DNA from: Hysterium pulicare CBS 123377
Taxonomy: Eukaryota > Ascomycota > Dothideomycetes > Hysteriales > Hysteriaceae
Direction: 5' to 3'
NCBI GenBank assembly: GCA_000467715.1
Contig: AJFK01001076.1
Coordinates: forward strand, 96,870-160,869
Length of the DNA stretch: 64,000 bases
The notes below the pieces were generated by a model. It saw nothing but the letters and a program-made list of their open reading frames with translations. It was not told where the DNA came from and ran no database searches. Shown in pieces: positions 47,034-58,006 of the stretch. Within the stretch, counting starts at the first letter, position 1, and every line of letters starts with the position of its first letter. Position numbers and translations under genes: made by a program.

Positions 47034-50000
47034 ATGGAGAGGCAGAGAAAACGTAAGGCGCCATATTGGATCATCTCCAAACCGCTATTCTAACTTGCAT
47101 AGGTGAGCTACGAGAGCTAAATGCCCGAGCCTGGGCTGGCGAGAAAGGTATGGCAACTCGGATTTTGGTGGCTGGTTCAGACGCTGATATATATCCTTGA
47201 AGATGTCTTCCCTGTCCAGGGCTCCCTTGATTCATCTATGAAGAAGAATACTGCTTTCATCAAGCGCTTACGAACAGCGATCACCTCCTCATCGCAAGGC
47301 CAATTTATCCAAGAAATTCGAACATTATCGCTTCATAAATACCTATCGGAGATCATATCCGCCTGTTATGAAGGGCTATGCAAACTCAAATCTCCTGGAG
47401 AGATTGCTGCTGGGGTTGAAACCGTGAGCGCGCTTCATCAACGATTTGGACCCGGAGAGTTCACAGGATACATTGGGTGGTATATTGGGAGGGGCTTGAG
47501 CACACCGGACAAGGCCCAACTGAAGAATCTGGCCCAGGACATTCGGGAGAGGGAAGAGAAAGAGCGTCTTGCACGCCAACGAGTCTTGCTACGAGTCGCT
47601 ACGGAACTATGGCTTGTCGGCGTCTTGCGAAGCTTGGATGATGTCACCAGACCTGAGGAAGCCGGAAAAGGCAAGGAGAATGCCAAATTAGGAGATGGAC
47701 CGAGTAGAAGCAAAGGCGCGGCTAACGGAGTGCGTTCAGACAACCATGAAGTTGACCCATTTCCTCTAGAAGTATTGAAGGATATATTGGGACACGATCG
47801 GGAACATATCAATTTGCCTCTCGTCGTCATCTTCGTCAAAGCTTTCGCTTGGGACATCCTTGGAGCTAACACATCTTCTGCTGAAGGTCGTAAGACTGTG
47901 GCAGAAGACGGAACAACTAGTACTGCTGCCGATAAGGGCGAGGAGGCTACAGGAACCGATGACGATGACCTTTCCGCGAAAGACCCGCCGATTACTACCC
48001 CAGAGCTGCGACAGAGGTTCAAAAATATCCTTATTCGATATTTCGAGGATGTGAAAGCCCATTTATTACGCGATCAGAAAACTTTGGTAGCCCAAGGGCG
48101 CAAGAATGCCGAGGCTTACGTCAAATCCGGCGAAGTATTCGAGGATCGCCAGGCAAACTATGAGAAACAGGTCAAAGCACAGGAGAGGCTCGTTTCGAAT
48201 GCTCAAGTCCTTGCTGATGCCGTAGGAGCTGAGATGCCCGATTTGAAAGAAAAAGACAACTCTGCAACCGCCGGAGATGGTTCGATAGGTCTCGTTAAAG
48301 CTGGTGAATATCTACGCGGCCAGGGCGAGGGGCCAGGTATCTGGGAGGATGAAGAAGAACGCCGTTTCTATGAGAACTTGATCGACCTTAAGGATCGTGT
48401 ACCTGGTATCTTACTTGAAGAGTCTAAGAAAAAGAAAACCGACAACGATGAACAGGTCGGGAAGAAAACTGAGACTCCATCTGCAACCGAGAAGGAGAAG
48501 GTGGAGCCGGTCCAAGAGAATAAATCTGCAGACACAGATGATCAATCAGTCGCCATCGCTAATAAGTCTGTCGGCGCCCAGGTTGATGCTATTCTTGCAC
48601 GTCTGCCTGAACTTAATACCAAGGATATGGTAGACCAGACCGCGATTGACTTCTGCTTTCTCAATTCAAAAGCTTCCCGCAATCGTCTTATCAAGGCTGT
48701 CGAAGATATTCCGAAAGGCCGGTCCGATCTGTTGCCGCTCTATTCGAGACTCATCGCTACTCTTGGCAAATACATGCCCGACGTATCCCAGGGCTTGGTA
48801 TCTTACCTCGATGATGAATTTCGAAGTCTACAGCGCCGCAAGTCAAAAGACTTTCTTGGACAAGTGCGAACCCAAAATGTCCGTTACCTGGCTGAGTTGA
48901 CCAAATTTGGAGTCGTGCCGGAGCATGTCATTTTCCACTGCTTGAAAGTTAGCCTCGATGACTTCACAAGGATGAACATTGAGATCATTTGCAATCTTCT
49001 CGAGAACTGCGGCCGTTATCTGCTACGCAATCCGGAAACCTCACCACGCATGAGTTCATTCTTAGAAACTCTTCAACGCAAGAAGACAGCTCAGATTCTG
49101 GGTCAGCAGGAACGTATGTTGGTTGAGAATGCCATCTACTATGTCAGCCCTCCGGAACGGGCGGCCATCGAGCAGAAAGAGAGAACTCCGATCGAACTGT
49201 TTTTACGCAAACTCGCCTACCAGGATCTCAATAAACGCTCGGTAGACAAGGTCGTCAAACAGTTCCGCAAACTTCACTGGGAAGAGGAAGAAGTTGTAGC
49301 ACTGTTATTCAAGATCTTCACCAAACCGGGTAAAACTAAGTACGGCAATATCCATTTGCTTGCGGTCATCCTAAGTGCCCTTCAACGATACCATCAGGAC
49401 TTCACGTATTCCGTTATTGATGATGTCCTGGAATCGATAACTTTCGGTCTTGAGCTTAATGATTTCAAGTTCAATCAACGTCGTATTGCCGAAGTGAAAT
49501 ATCTCGGCGAACTATACATCTATAAGTTGATCGATTCTCCACTGATTTTCGACACACTATACAAAATCCTGAACTATGGTTACGGTAGGCAGACTCGACA
49601 TTGTGCCTTCATTTGAATTGGGTGACTGACTTAAAGCAGAAGGTGGCTATGCGAGGCCAGGGTTTATCAATCCTCTGGACTTGCCCGATGATTATTTTCG
49701 CATTCGTCTTGTCTGCAACCTCTTAGAGACTTGCGGGATGTACTATGACAAGGGGGCAGCCAAGAAGAAACTCGATTTCTTCTTGACCTATTTTCAGGTA
49801 TGCTGGTCAACGATGTGTTTGAATTTACTAAGACGTCTAGTTCTACATCTGCATAAAAGATCCTCTCCCGATGGACGTAGATTTCATGATTCAGGAAGCC
49901 TTCATGCTAACTCGACCCCATTGGAAACTGATCACCAATTTGGAAGAAGCTTCGCAGGCATTTGGGGAAGTCGTCAAGTTGAACTACCAGACAGCAACTC

Positions 50001-51072
50001 CCGGCAAATCGGCCGAGGTCGATGAAGTAGATGAAGAGTCTTCTTCCGAGGACGAAGTGGAGGGTGCGGATGACGAAGATGTTCAAGTACCCGAAGGAGA
50101 CGACGAAAAGTCATCCGGCGAGGAAGCCGAGGTTTGTTTCTTCTACATTGTTCGTAGACTTTTCACATTTTAACTATGAATGTTTTGCAGGGCTCTGGAG
50201 ACAACGAACCCCAACAACCTGATTCTGACGAGGAGGAGGAGGAGAAAATCGTCGTTACCCGCCAAGAAGAAGAGCGTGATCCAGAAGCCGAAGCGGAATT
50301 CGATCGCGAACTTGCTAAGATGATGTCGGAGAGCTTAGATTCCCGTAAATTCGAACGCAAGCCTGTGTTCGATGTTCCACTGCCTATGCGGCGTGCTCGT
50401 GAAGCAACCACAACTGCGGATGACAGCGGAAGCGAGGCCCCAGCACCTGCACCTGCAGCGCCAATGAATACTATGAAATTCGCGCTCCTAAGCAAGCGCG
50501 GGAATAGACAGCAGGTGAGTATAAATTAAGATGCGACGTGTGCTTGGCTGACATGGACGTAGACGCGATCTATTGATTTGCCCTCTGACTCCAACTTTGC
50601 TGTTGCAATGCGCAGCAAACAGCAAGCTGAAAGGGAAGAACAGCAACGTATCAAAAAGCTCGTCTTGAATTACGATCCCCGTGACGACGAGACTGACGGT
50701 GATTCCAACTTTCATTATTCACTACTTCAACCAAACCTCAACAGAAAGCATACTGAGACAGCCGAAGGCATCGACAAAACACACAGCCTGTATACACAAC
50801 CGCGCCTTGATAAGGCGGGCAACAATCGCAGCAACCAGCGTGCGAGGAAACTGCAGCTTAGCGATGTCAACTGGTATGGCAAAACCCCTTCCTCGTCTCA
50901 ATCTCGGCCTCAATTTCGATCTCAATTTCAAGTCTCTTTCTCCGACAACAAACCGCTCCCAACAGACTCAATGGTATCTGAACGGCGGGATTCTCTTTCA
51001 CGTCTTCCTTCTCAAGGACCTCGTAGGGAGGGACAAAATGGGCGCCCGCCCTACCGGCGCAATCACAAATAG
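47034..51072 (+). CDS. UPF2: UPF2/NMD2, nonsense-mediated mRNA decay factor
   Basis: Upf2 bridges Upf3 and the helicase Upf1 on mRNAs with premature stops. Seven exons are proposed: 47034-47052, 47103-47147, 47203-49584, 49640-49797, 49841-50131, 50191-50514 and 50563-51072, giving 1242 residues. The tiny first exons join to ERQRKRELRELNARAWAGEK, then DVFPVQGSLDSSMKKN and NTAFIKRLRTAI, a conserved MIF4G entry. Three MIF4G-type helical regions follow, with LARLPELNTKDMVDQTAIDF and TRMNIEIICNLLENCGRYL in the second and third. Splices inside the third give LNYGYEGGYARPGF and TYFQFYICIKDPLPMDVDFM, supporting the joins. An acidic segment (exon 5) precedes the C-terminal Upf1-binding region (FDRELAKMMSESLDSRKFER) and the conserved end GNNRSNQRARKLQLSDV. 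Some exons and introns are very short (19 nt; 43 bp). Confidence 0.93.
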
Positions 51073-51544
51073 TTGGCTGACGAGGAGGCCCTTCTTCATT
51101 GGGCTTCTTACTAGCAGGACTTGATACAATTATGATGGTGCTATGGCAAGCATCCAATATACTCCTCGATACACCACTCCTCAGTATTCCGCGCTGCTGC
51201 TGCTGAACCTCCCGTAGCGTCGACAGGCCAGGCCACCTTTGGGTGTGCTAGCTCAAAGCCCAACCATCCGGCCATGATCTCTCTCTCTTCGAGGGCGTCG
51301 CAGCCTAATCTCGCCATTCGCTTCAGCATATAGCTGATCAGCTCGGGGTCCAGCTAGCAACCGTAGTAAGTCCGACACATATTGCAGGTCGTGGGTAAGT
51401 GACCATCGTCAGAAGACATAGGGATCATCGTATGAGCTAGGGACAGCGATAACCTAAAACCAGAATGGCGTGGATATGTTTTTTTTTTGCTTTAATGCGA
51501 GATTATTGATTGCACTTTAGATAAGCCGACCATAAGCCACTCAT

Positions 51545-51952
51545 TTATGAAATCTTCCTTCTGTCTGCATAAACATCCTTACCCCATTTGCCATTTCCGG
51601 AGTAGGATAAGTGAGCGTCCAGGCCAGCACCCCTGGTTCTGCGTCCCGTATCATCAGCGTCTAGCATCTGTCGATCCCTGCACCAATCTGAGATGACGAA
51701 ATATCGAGTTCCATAGCCTCCATAGAGCCACATAACAAAGGCGGTTTGCGCTGGTATGCAGCCTTCACGGAACTGCGCACCTCTGGCTCTTTTCACGGTG
51801 AAATAAAGAGGCATGGCTTGTGGTAAATGATGTTTTGTGCTCCTCGAGATCGTCGATGATGAAGATTTGTGCCTAAACGGGTTGGTCATCTCACCCCGCA
51901 TGAAGGACCCTGCGTTCATTAGCGCGCCGTTGGACGTCACTGCTTGGCACAT
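51545..51952 (-). CDS. small hypothetical ORF, 135 aa
   Basis: An ATG-started open frame lies between UPF2 and the next plus-strand gene. It has no domain I recognise. The C-terminal half (FVMWLYGGYGTRYFVISDW, then CRDRQMLDADDTG) is not low complexity and could be real protein. No signal peptide or membrane helix is clear. It may be a lineage-specific gene or a chance ORF in the promoter of the neighbouring gene, from which it is read divergently. Confidence 0.3.
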   Translation of the reverse strand: MCQAVTSNGALMNAGSFMRGEMTNPFRHKSSSSTISRSTKHHLPQAMPLYFTVKRARGAQFREGCIPAQTAFVMWLYGGYGTRYFVISDWCRDRQMLDADDTGRRTRGAGLDAHLSYSGNGKWGKDVYADRRKIS

Positions 51953-52237
51953 GCCATCATACCTAGCGGTTAGGTAAGGAGGTGCGAGTGATAGTCTATT
52001 TATCTATATAGCAGCGAGGGAGTGCACCTTCGATTCTCCTTCTCTCTTCATATACAGAGACATCAACGAACTTCGATTCCATTGTTGATACTGCTTTGCA
52101 CGGAGCAAGAGCGTTTGCAAGGTCATTTATTGTTCCCCCCCAAGCTTTACCGCCCAAAAAGGGAACTCGTAACTGAACTCCATCCAACACCTAAGCCCCG
52201 ATCAATCACTCTCCAAAACCACCAAACATCCCTCACA

Positions 52238-52933
52238 ATGGGCGACACATCACAAACCCAACCAGCCTCCAATAACCTCCTCAGCGCCGACCGTTACGTC
52301 TCCGCAACGCCGTCCGGCCTGACCCCAAACACGCGCTCTGAAGCCGAAGCCGCACTCTCAGCAAACTCAGAAGCGCAGACCGACTCCGCAGCACCCACAA
52401 CACCTCTACCACCAACAAGCGGTGCACGCGGCTATGGCTACCCGGGCCTAAATCCAGGCATGGCGTCCACTCCAAGCATTGGAGCACGAGAAGACAGCTT
52501 GGGCGAAGGACCTGACGACAGCGTCGAAGAAGCGAAGAGAGCGTATCATCGACCCTCGATGCCAACTCGTACATCAACATCCAACTACGCCGACGCTCTC
52601 GCTGCAGCTGGCTCGCCTACTTCACCAACTTCCTTCTCGCCTCACAGCAAAGCGAATATGTCCCCGATTTCTCCCACTTTGATGGCGCCGGGAAAGATTG
52701 AATTGCCGCCCATTGATCTGAAGCAAGGTGTCGTGCCTCTGCATACCGGAATTGGAGCTGGACAGGCGGAGGCGGTCAAGAGGGTCCGTCCGAGTGGGTT
52801 GAGTCTGGGAGATCTGGGTCGTCAGCAGAGTTGGAGCGAGCAGGATATGAAGCATATCTATAGCCAGAAGTTGATGGCTGGTGGAGAGGCGGCAGGTCCC
52901 GAGCAGGGCTATAGTAGTGCTGGGGAGAAGTGA
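52238..52933 (+). CDS. conserved low-complexity protein of unknown function
   Basis: A single exon of 231 residues. The frame is open further upstream (from 52022), but the ATG at 52238 has the best context (cacaATGGGC) and leaves a normal leader. The sequence is rich in Ser, Thr, Pro and Ala and probably disordered. Near the C-terminus is SGLSLGDLGRQQSWSEQDMK, a short motif I recall from small uncharacterised Pezizomycotina proteins, followed by HIYSQKLMAGG and YSSAGEK. No enzymatic domain or localisation signal is visible, and I do not assign a function. Confidence 0.7.
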   Translation: MGDTSQTQPASNNLLSADRYVSATPSGLTPNTRSEAEAALSANSEAQTDSAAPTTPLPPTSGARGYGYPGLNPGMASTPSIGAREDSLGEGPDDSVEEAKRAYHRPSMPTRTSTSNYADALAAAGSPTSPTSFSPHSKANMSPISPTLMAPGKIELPPIDLKQGVVPLHTGIGAGQAEAVKRVRPSGLSLGDLGRQQSWSEQDMKHIYSQKLMAGGEAAGPEQGYSSAGEK

Positions 52934-53781
52934 TAAGGCGGGGGTTGGGCCTGGGCAGGGCTTAGAGGATAGTTGCACTGACAACAAAATTGGTCCTGGG
53001 GTTGGGGGATCATATACCTGCTGGTATGCGACGTGGACTTGGTGATACGATATTAGGATAGTAGCCTGCGGGGTGAAAGCGAGGATTGAGACTCTGTAGA
53101 TGGACCACTGTTGATACGATGTTATGATGGCATGAATATGGACGAATGCTAACTCGAGACCAATGATCGTGACGGCCCTAATAAGCTGGTTCAGCTAGTG
53201 CTATACTATTGAAATGAGTGAATTGTGACTGATTGGACTGATGCTTTGAAGATCTCCTCCGTAATGGCCTGTTCCGTAACAAGTGGAGAACCTCGACTCG
53301 TAACAGCGCGCTAGTTACCTCTCATTGACTTCCCTAGATTGCCAAAGCTTCGTAAATCTATTCTGATCTAGTTGCACGGATCGGCCCACGATTTCGGAAG
53401 GATGTGGCGCGTCTTTTCGCTGTACATCATACCTCTTGCATCGTTTCGAGTGTCTCCGTTGCTTACTGAGCACCACCCTGGAAGAAAGGGGCAACCTTTG
53501 AAGTCATGATGTTGCACCGGTGTTATAAGAAAGCTTTATCTCTGCCCCACACAACTTCTTGAACTCACCTGCCATTTCTTAACGTCACCGGAGTTTAGAC
53601 GTAACCCCGGATTTCCGCGGGTTAGAGGTGGATATACGTCACTAAATCCTAGGTGGGAGATTATCATGACAGCAATGATAAATGCACGAACTGAACAATT
53701 TTCTATATAAACCGAGGTGATTGAAGCCTTTCCACCAACAAGTCAAACTCTTCTTCAAACTCTTGCCATCTAAAATCCACA
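52934..53781. other. intergenic with promoter of the dehydrogenase gene
   Basis: About 850 bases carrying the 3' end of the low-complexity gene and the promoter of the short-chain dehydrogenase. No ORF of interest. Confidence 0.55.
53704..53711 (+). promoter_or_regulatory. TATA box
   Basis: A perfect TATATAAA lies 71-78 bases before the ATG of the short-chain dehydrogenase gene, at a plausible distance for a strong, possibly inducible fungal core promoter. The leader after it is C/A-rich. Confidence 0.6.
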
Positions 53782-54726
53782 ATGTCTCCTCGCGTCTTCT
53801 TCATCACAGGCACCTCCACAGGCTTCGGCTACGAGCTAGTCAAAGTCATCCTCTCAAAAGGCGACCACGTCGTCGCAACAGCCCGGACCTCCTCCAAGCT
53901 CTCCTTCGACGGCGCGAACTCGACCAACAGCCTCTTCGTCGATCTAGACGTCACGAGCCCGTCTTCCATCAACGAGGCCTTCGACGCGACGATCAAGAAG
54001 TTCGGCCGTGTGGATGTCGTTGTGAACAATGCGGGCTATGGACTCGCGGGCGAGTTCGAGTCGCTTTCGGACGAGCAGATTCGTACGCAGATGGAGGTTA
54101 ATTTCTTCGGGTTGGTGAACGTTACGAGGAAGGCGATGGAGTGGATGAGGGAGTTGGGGACTGGGGGTCTTATTCAGCAGGTTACTTCGATTGGGGGGCA
54201 GATTGGTATGTTTCGATTTAGTTCCATTCCGAGACTCTCCTAGCTAGTCTCACAAGCTTTCATCACACTCCTTTAAGTACAAACTGACTTCCGACCCTCA
54301 GGTGTCCCTACATTCTCAATCTACTGCGCTTCAAAATGGGCTGTCGAAGGTTTCACAGAGGCAATCTCCAAGGAAGTCAAGCCAGAATGGGGCATCAAGT
54401 TCACGCTCATCGAGCCAGGCGGCTTCCGCACCGACTGGGCAGGTCGCAGCATGGACTTTGCCGCGAACAAGAATCCCGCATACGATCATATCAACGCCAA
54501 ATCGAACATGGAAAAACGTCATGGAAGTCAAGCAGGTGATCCAGCAAAGGCCGGGAAAGCATTCTATGAGTTGGCGGTCATGAAGGATCCGCCGTTGAGG
54601 TGCGTTGTGGGGACTGATGCGTATAAGGCTATTAATGGGAAGCTGGGAACGTATCAGGAGAATGTTAAGAGGTTTGAGACGTTGAGTAATAGTACGGATG
54701 TGGAGGGGTATCAGGCGCCGAGCTGA
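53782..54726 (+). CDS. short-chain dehydrogenase/reductase
   Basis: A classical NAD(P)-dependent SDR oxidoreductase. Exons 53782-54205 and 54302-54726 with a 96-bp intron give 282 residues. The cofactor motif TGTSTGFG is at residues 9-16, NNAG at 82-85, catalytic Ser136 in VTSIGGQIG and the Y-C-A-S-K active site at 149-153. The PGG motif in IEPGGFRTDW follows. The Arg34/Arg36 region after the second strand (VVATARTSSKL) fits NADPH preference, but this is only inference. The substrate is unknown: many fungal members of this shape are annotated as generic oxidoreductases. The TATA box upstream suggests regulated expression. Confidence 0.92.
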
Positions 54727-55022
54727 ATAGCTGATATACGGCTTCACTCCTAGAAAGTCTCATCGAGGTCATAAGTCATGCATGAAGGTCAACAGTTTAC
54801 AAATATGTTAAACAAATACAGATCTACCCAAGCCTGGAAAAGCCTCAACATTGTTTCGTGAAAGTCGATGGGTAACTCCCATGGTTTGTTTAGACTACTC
54901 TTATTCCTACATTACCTAAGGTCCCAAACCAACACCATCGCCTTCACTCCTCCACGTCAAAACACTACAAGCACTCCTAACTACCAACTTCCTCCACACA
55001 GGACGGAACTTCGACTGAAACC

Positions 55023-55976
55023 ATGAGTCGACATACAAATCCACTTCCAGCTTGCAATATTCCTAAAGGCGAAGGAGTGCCACGCCGCAATGGCCACAGA
55101 CGAGGCAGGTCCCAATCTGCCGGAATCTTCAAACTTCTCGAGCTGCCAGCAGAGATTCGCATATCTATATACGAGCTTTTGCTCATGCATGGCGCTATGC
55201 AGCAAAAGAGATCAGTGTTCCTTGCCAAAACAACCGCGGACAGTTATCATAACCCCCAGAAATCCGCTGTGGGAGTTCACACAAAGATTCTCCGACCATC
55301 GAAACAGATCTACCGAGAAGCCATTGCCGTCCTCTATCAAAACACGTTTTGCGTGTCCATGCAGCTCCGAGACCCCGTATTCACCGAGAGATTCTTGTTT
55401 ACTGGAGTCGGGCACCACATATTCAACCACGCTTCCTTCGCAACTCTTTCCCATCATTGGGACTTATCTCGGATCGTAACGCTTGACCTTCGTTTGAATC
55501 TCGAAGAAGGGTTCAGGAGCATGGATCGCGTGAACATGGATCAATTCAGATGGCCAGCATTCGCCAAGATGACCAGCTTAAGGAATCTCCACGTCACCAT
55601 GATTGCGGAGTCCTGGGATGACCAACTGTTCAGTGATTTCGTGGATGAGGATGTAGAGGCAAATCTCCACGGCTTCAAACGCGACGATATGCCCCCGTTC
55701 TCCTTCCGATGCATGGTGAGAACTCTCGTCGCAGGGCTGCCGAGGACAATTGAGAAGATTACATTCGGGCCCAACCTTGGAGAAGAGATTGTACTCTGGT
55801 ACTTCCACTGGTGTGGTGACGAAAACCCTGAGAAGACTTACAGATTCGTGGATTCTGGGACTGTGAAGGAATTGTTCGATGAGTTTGAGCTGTTTCGCGG
55901 TATTGATGGGGCTTATTGGTCCAAGACGCCCTGGGGACAATACCTGGAATATGACTTACGACCACGAGTTCACTAG
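55023..55976 (+). CDS. F-box-like protein (third)
   Basis: A single exon of 317 residues with an ATG in good context (accATGAGT). After a basic, Arg-rich start, residues 37-55 read LLELPAEIRISIYELLLMH, a clear F-box-like [LP-x-E-I-R-x-x-I-Y] motif of the fungal 2EXR/F-box family. It is followed by KILRPSKQIYREAIAVLYQNTF, the second typical block. The remainder has no recognisable leucine-rich or WD repeats; such proteins are abundant and mostly unstudied in filamentous fungi. A role as a ubiquitin-ligase adaptor is possible but unproven. The gene lies 300 bases after the dehydrogenase in the same direction. Confidence 0.75.
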   Translation: MSRHTNPLPACNIPKGEGVPRRNGHRRGRSQSAGIFKLLELPAEIRISIYELLLMHGAMQQKRSVFLAKTTADSYHNPQKSAVGVHTKILRPSKQIYREAIAVLYQNTFCVSMQLRDPVFTERFLFTGVGHHIFNHASFATLSHHWDLSRIVTLDLRLNLEEGFRSMDRVNMDQFRWPAFAKMTSLRNLHVTMIAESWDDQLFSDFVDEDVEANLHGFKRDDMPPFSFRCMVRTLVAGLPRTIEKITFGPNLGEEIVLWYFHWCGDENPEKTYRFVDSGTVKELFDEFELFRGIDGAYWSKTPWGQYLEYDLRPRVH

Positions 55977-56510
55977 GAAGCATGGTGTAGGGTTTGACAC
56001 GATTTTATGAGGTGAGAGTCGTTGACATCGATATGAGTGTATGATCTTCTAAGTGAGGCTCTGCGCCTGAAACATATTGTCTCGTATGCGGGAAATAAAC
56101 AGGTTCTAACTCTTCATCTGTTTATCAGCGCTTCTTCTTGAGAACAATCTAGTGTACTCCTAAGGTCACACTTGGCTCTGTAACTTGCATACGCTTTTGC
56201 TAAATGAAGTAATCATCACAATAACTATTCCTACAATCTGAAATATTAGTAACCGTTCCGTGACAACGTGTTGAAAAGTACATGGGGAAGCTGTTAAGAC
56301 GTGCGGTGATTCAGTGGAGGTCGGCGTGGTTGCCTGAAGGATCGACAGGCACGAAAACAGCCGGAGTGCGCAACCCTGTTCGGTAAAGCTTGCCGATTAG
56401 AAATCTAACTGGCTCACGCCCTTGGAATTTCGTCCGCCATCTTTGACAGCTTCCTGACGACATCAACGACACTCTTTCTATCTCCTTTTTGCCTTTTCAT
56501 TGTGTAAATT
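55977..56510. other. intergenic, no gene
   Basis: About 530 bases with the 3' end of the F-box-like gene and the promoter of MIA40; a C/T-rich leader (tttctatctcctttttgcc) precedes the MIA40 ATG. Confidence 0.6.
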
Positions 56511-57501
56511 ATGTTCCGACCAGCGTCACGATTAATTGCCCGCTCTTCAGCTGTGCACGTCCTGCCACGCGCTGGCCCAGCCAGGAGATTCCTCAACACA
56601 TCAACCCCGGTGAACAAGCCGCGGAGTTGGAAGAGCTCTGCTCTGCGATGGGGTCTGGCAGGTGCTGCGGTATACTACTACAATACCAGCGATGTATTTG
56701 CTGAGGAACCATCATGTGAGATGAGATGATTCTACTGCGTGGCAACAATGGCTAATTGAATCATAGATATAGCAGCACCTCACATTCCGGAAATAGAAGA
56801 TGAGTCGGAAGCACTACCCACAATCGAAGCGCTCGCCCAAGAACGCCAACAGCGGAAAGCCGCGACTTCCGCGAACACAACGGCTGCAGATGCGACGGGT
56901 GCTACACCGGAGGTTGGCGGTGTTGGAGAGCTGGAAGAGGAGGCAGATCAGCAGGGCGCATTCAATCCTGAGACGGGGGAAATCAATTGGGATTGCCCTT
57001 GCTTGGGAGGCATGGCTAATGGACCTTGTGGCGAAGAGTTCAAGGCAGCGTTCAGCTGCTTTGTCTATTCAACCGAGGATCCGAAGGGCGTGGATTGCAT
57101 TGACAGATTCAAGTATGTACACCTTTGATCAACATGGAGATTAATGTACTAATTGGGTATCTAGGGGTATGCAAGACTGCTTCCGACGGTATCCAGAAGT
57201 TTACGGATCCGAGCTTGAAGATGATGAGGACGATGTGACAGCGGATGAAGGAGAAACCGCTATGGCTTCAAGCGCATCCGCAGAACCAACTCCAGAAACA
57301 CCAAGAGCAGAGAAGGTTGCAGAGCACAAACCTCTCGATGAACCTAGTCCAGACCATGAGCTACAAGCCAGGAGAGAGCGTGCCCAAGCCGCAATAGAGC
57401 AAGTCAAGACAGAGCACGAGCCAATAAGCGAGAGCGAAAGTGCGGTTCCTAAAGCGTGGCATGATACGCATTCGGTCAATGAGAAGGCAGAGAAAAAGTA
57501 G
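56511..57501 (+). CDS. MIA40: Mia40/Tim40, intermembrane-space import oxidoreductase
   Basis: Mia40 traps and oxidises small cysteine-rich proteins entering the mitochondrial intermembrane space, and is itself re-oxidised by Erv1. Exons 56511-56715, 56767-57112 and 57165-57501 give 295 residues. The N-terminus is an Arg/Ser presequence ([13 protein letters not shown]), followed by a short membrane anchor (about 46-60, [13 protein letters not shown]). The catalytic CPC is at Cys145-Pro-Cys147 ([11 protein letters not shown]). The twin CX9C pairs are Cys156/Cys166 and Cys179/Cys189; the last intron splits the second pair region (CIDRFK joined to GMQDCF). The C-terminus is a long Glu/Ala-rich tail. 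All six functional cysteines are present, so it should be active. Confidence 0.96.
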
Positions 57502-58006
57502 ATGTGGTCAAGGATTTGTGGAGATGTAAAATATATTTGACATGGCATTTCAGGAGCTACAAAAAGGACTCGGGGGAATCTTGGAGGTTTAGCTTCTCCG
57601 CTTGTGCGAGATTTGTACAATATTGAATGTATGCATCGAAGCATCTCCGATTTCAAACAACCTCGAAGTCGAACTGTGACAAGTGATTGAATAAACTGAT
57701 AGAAGAGTGATGCTGAAGTTTCTTTCTTCGCCTTGGCAACGAGCCACAAGCCACAGCGCTGCATGCAGATGACGTAGATCCTTAGCGTGATGGGCCCTAA
57801 CCACCTTGGTAGCTTTGAAGCACAAGCATGTGAGCCATCCTGTTTCGCCCGACAGAAGTCATTCACCCACCACCATCACACGACAAGTCATTCGCAAGTC
57901 CATCCACCCATTGCATCAGATACCGAGTCTCTGCTTCTTGCCCTTTCACGTACCTTCCGCTACACATCAATCAACCTTCTATTCACCCGCAGAATCTCTC
58001 TCTACA
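57502..58006. other. intergenic, no gene
   Basis: This is 500 bases between two co-directional genes for mitochondrial envelope proteins. It holds MIA40 3' sequence and the promoter of the OM14-like gene, with a C-rich leader full of cacc and catc words. Confidence 0.55.

Noticed and set aside
46705-47080. Minus-strand ORFs upstream of UPF2
   Set aside because: They overlap the UPF2 promoter and first exon and open plus-strand frames, with no recognisable content.
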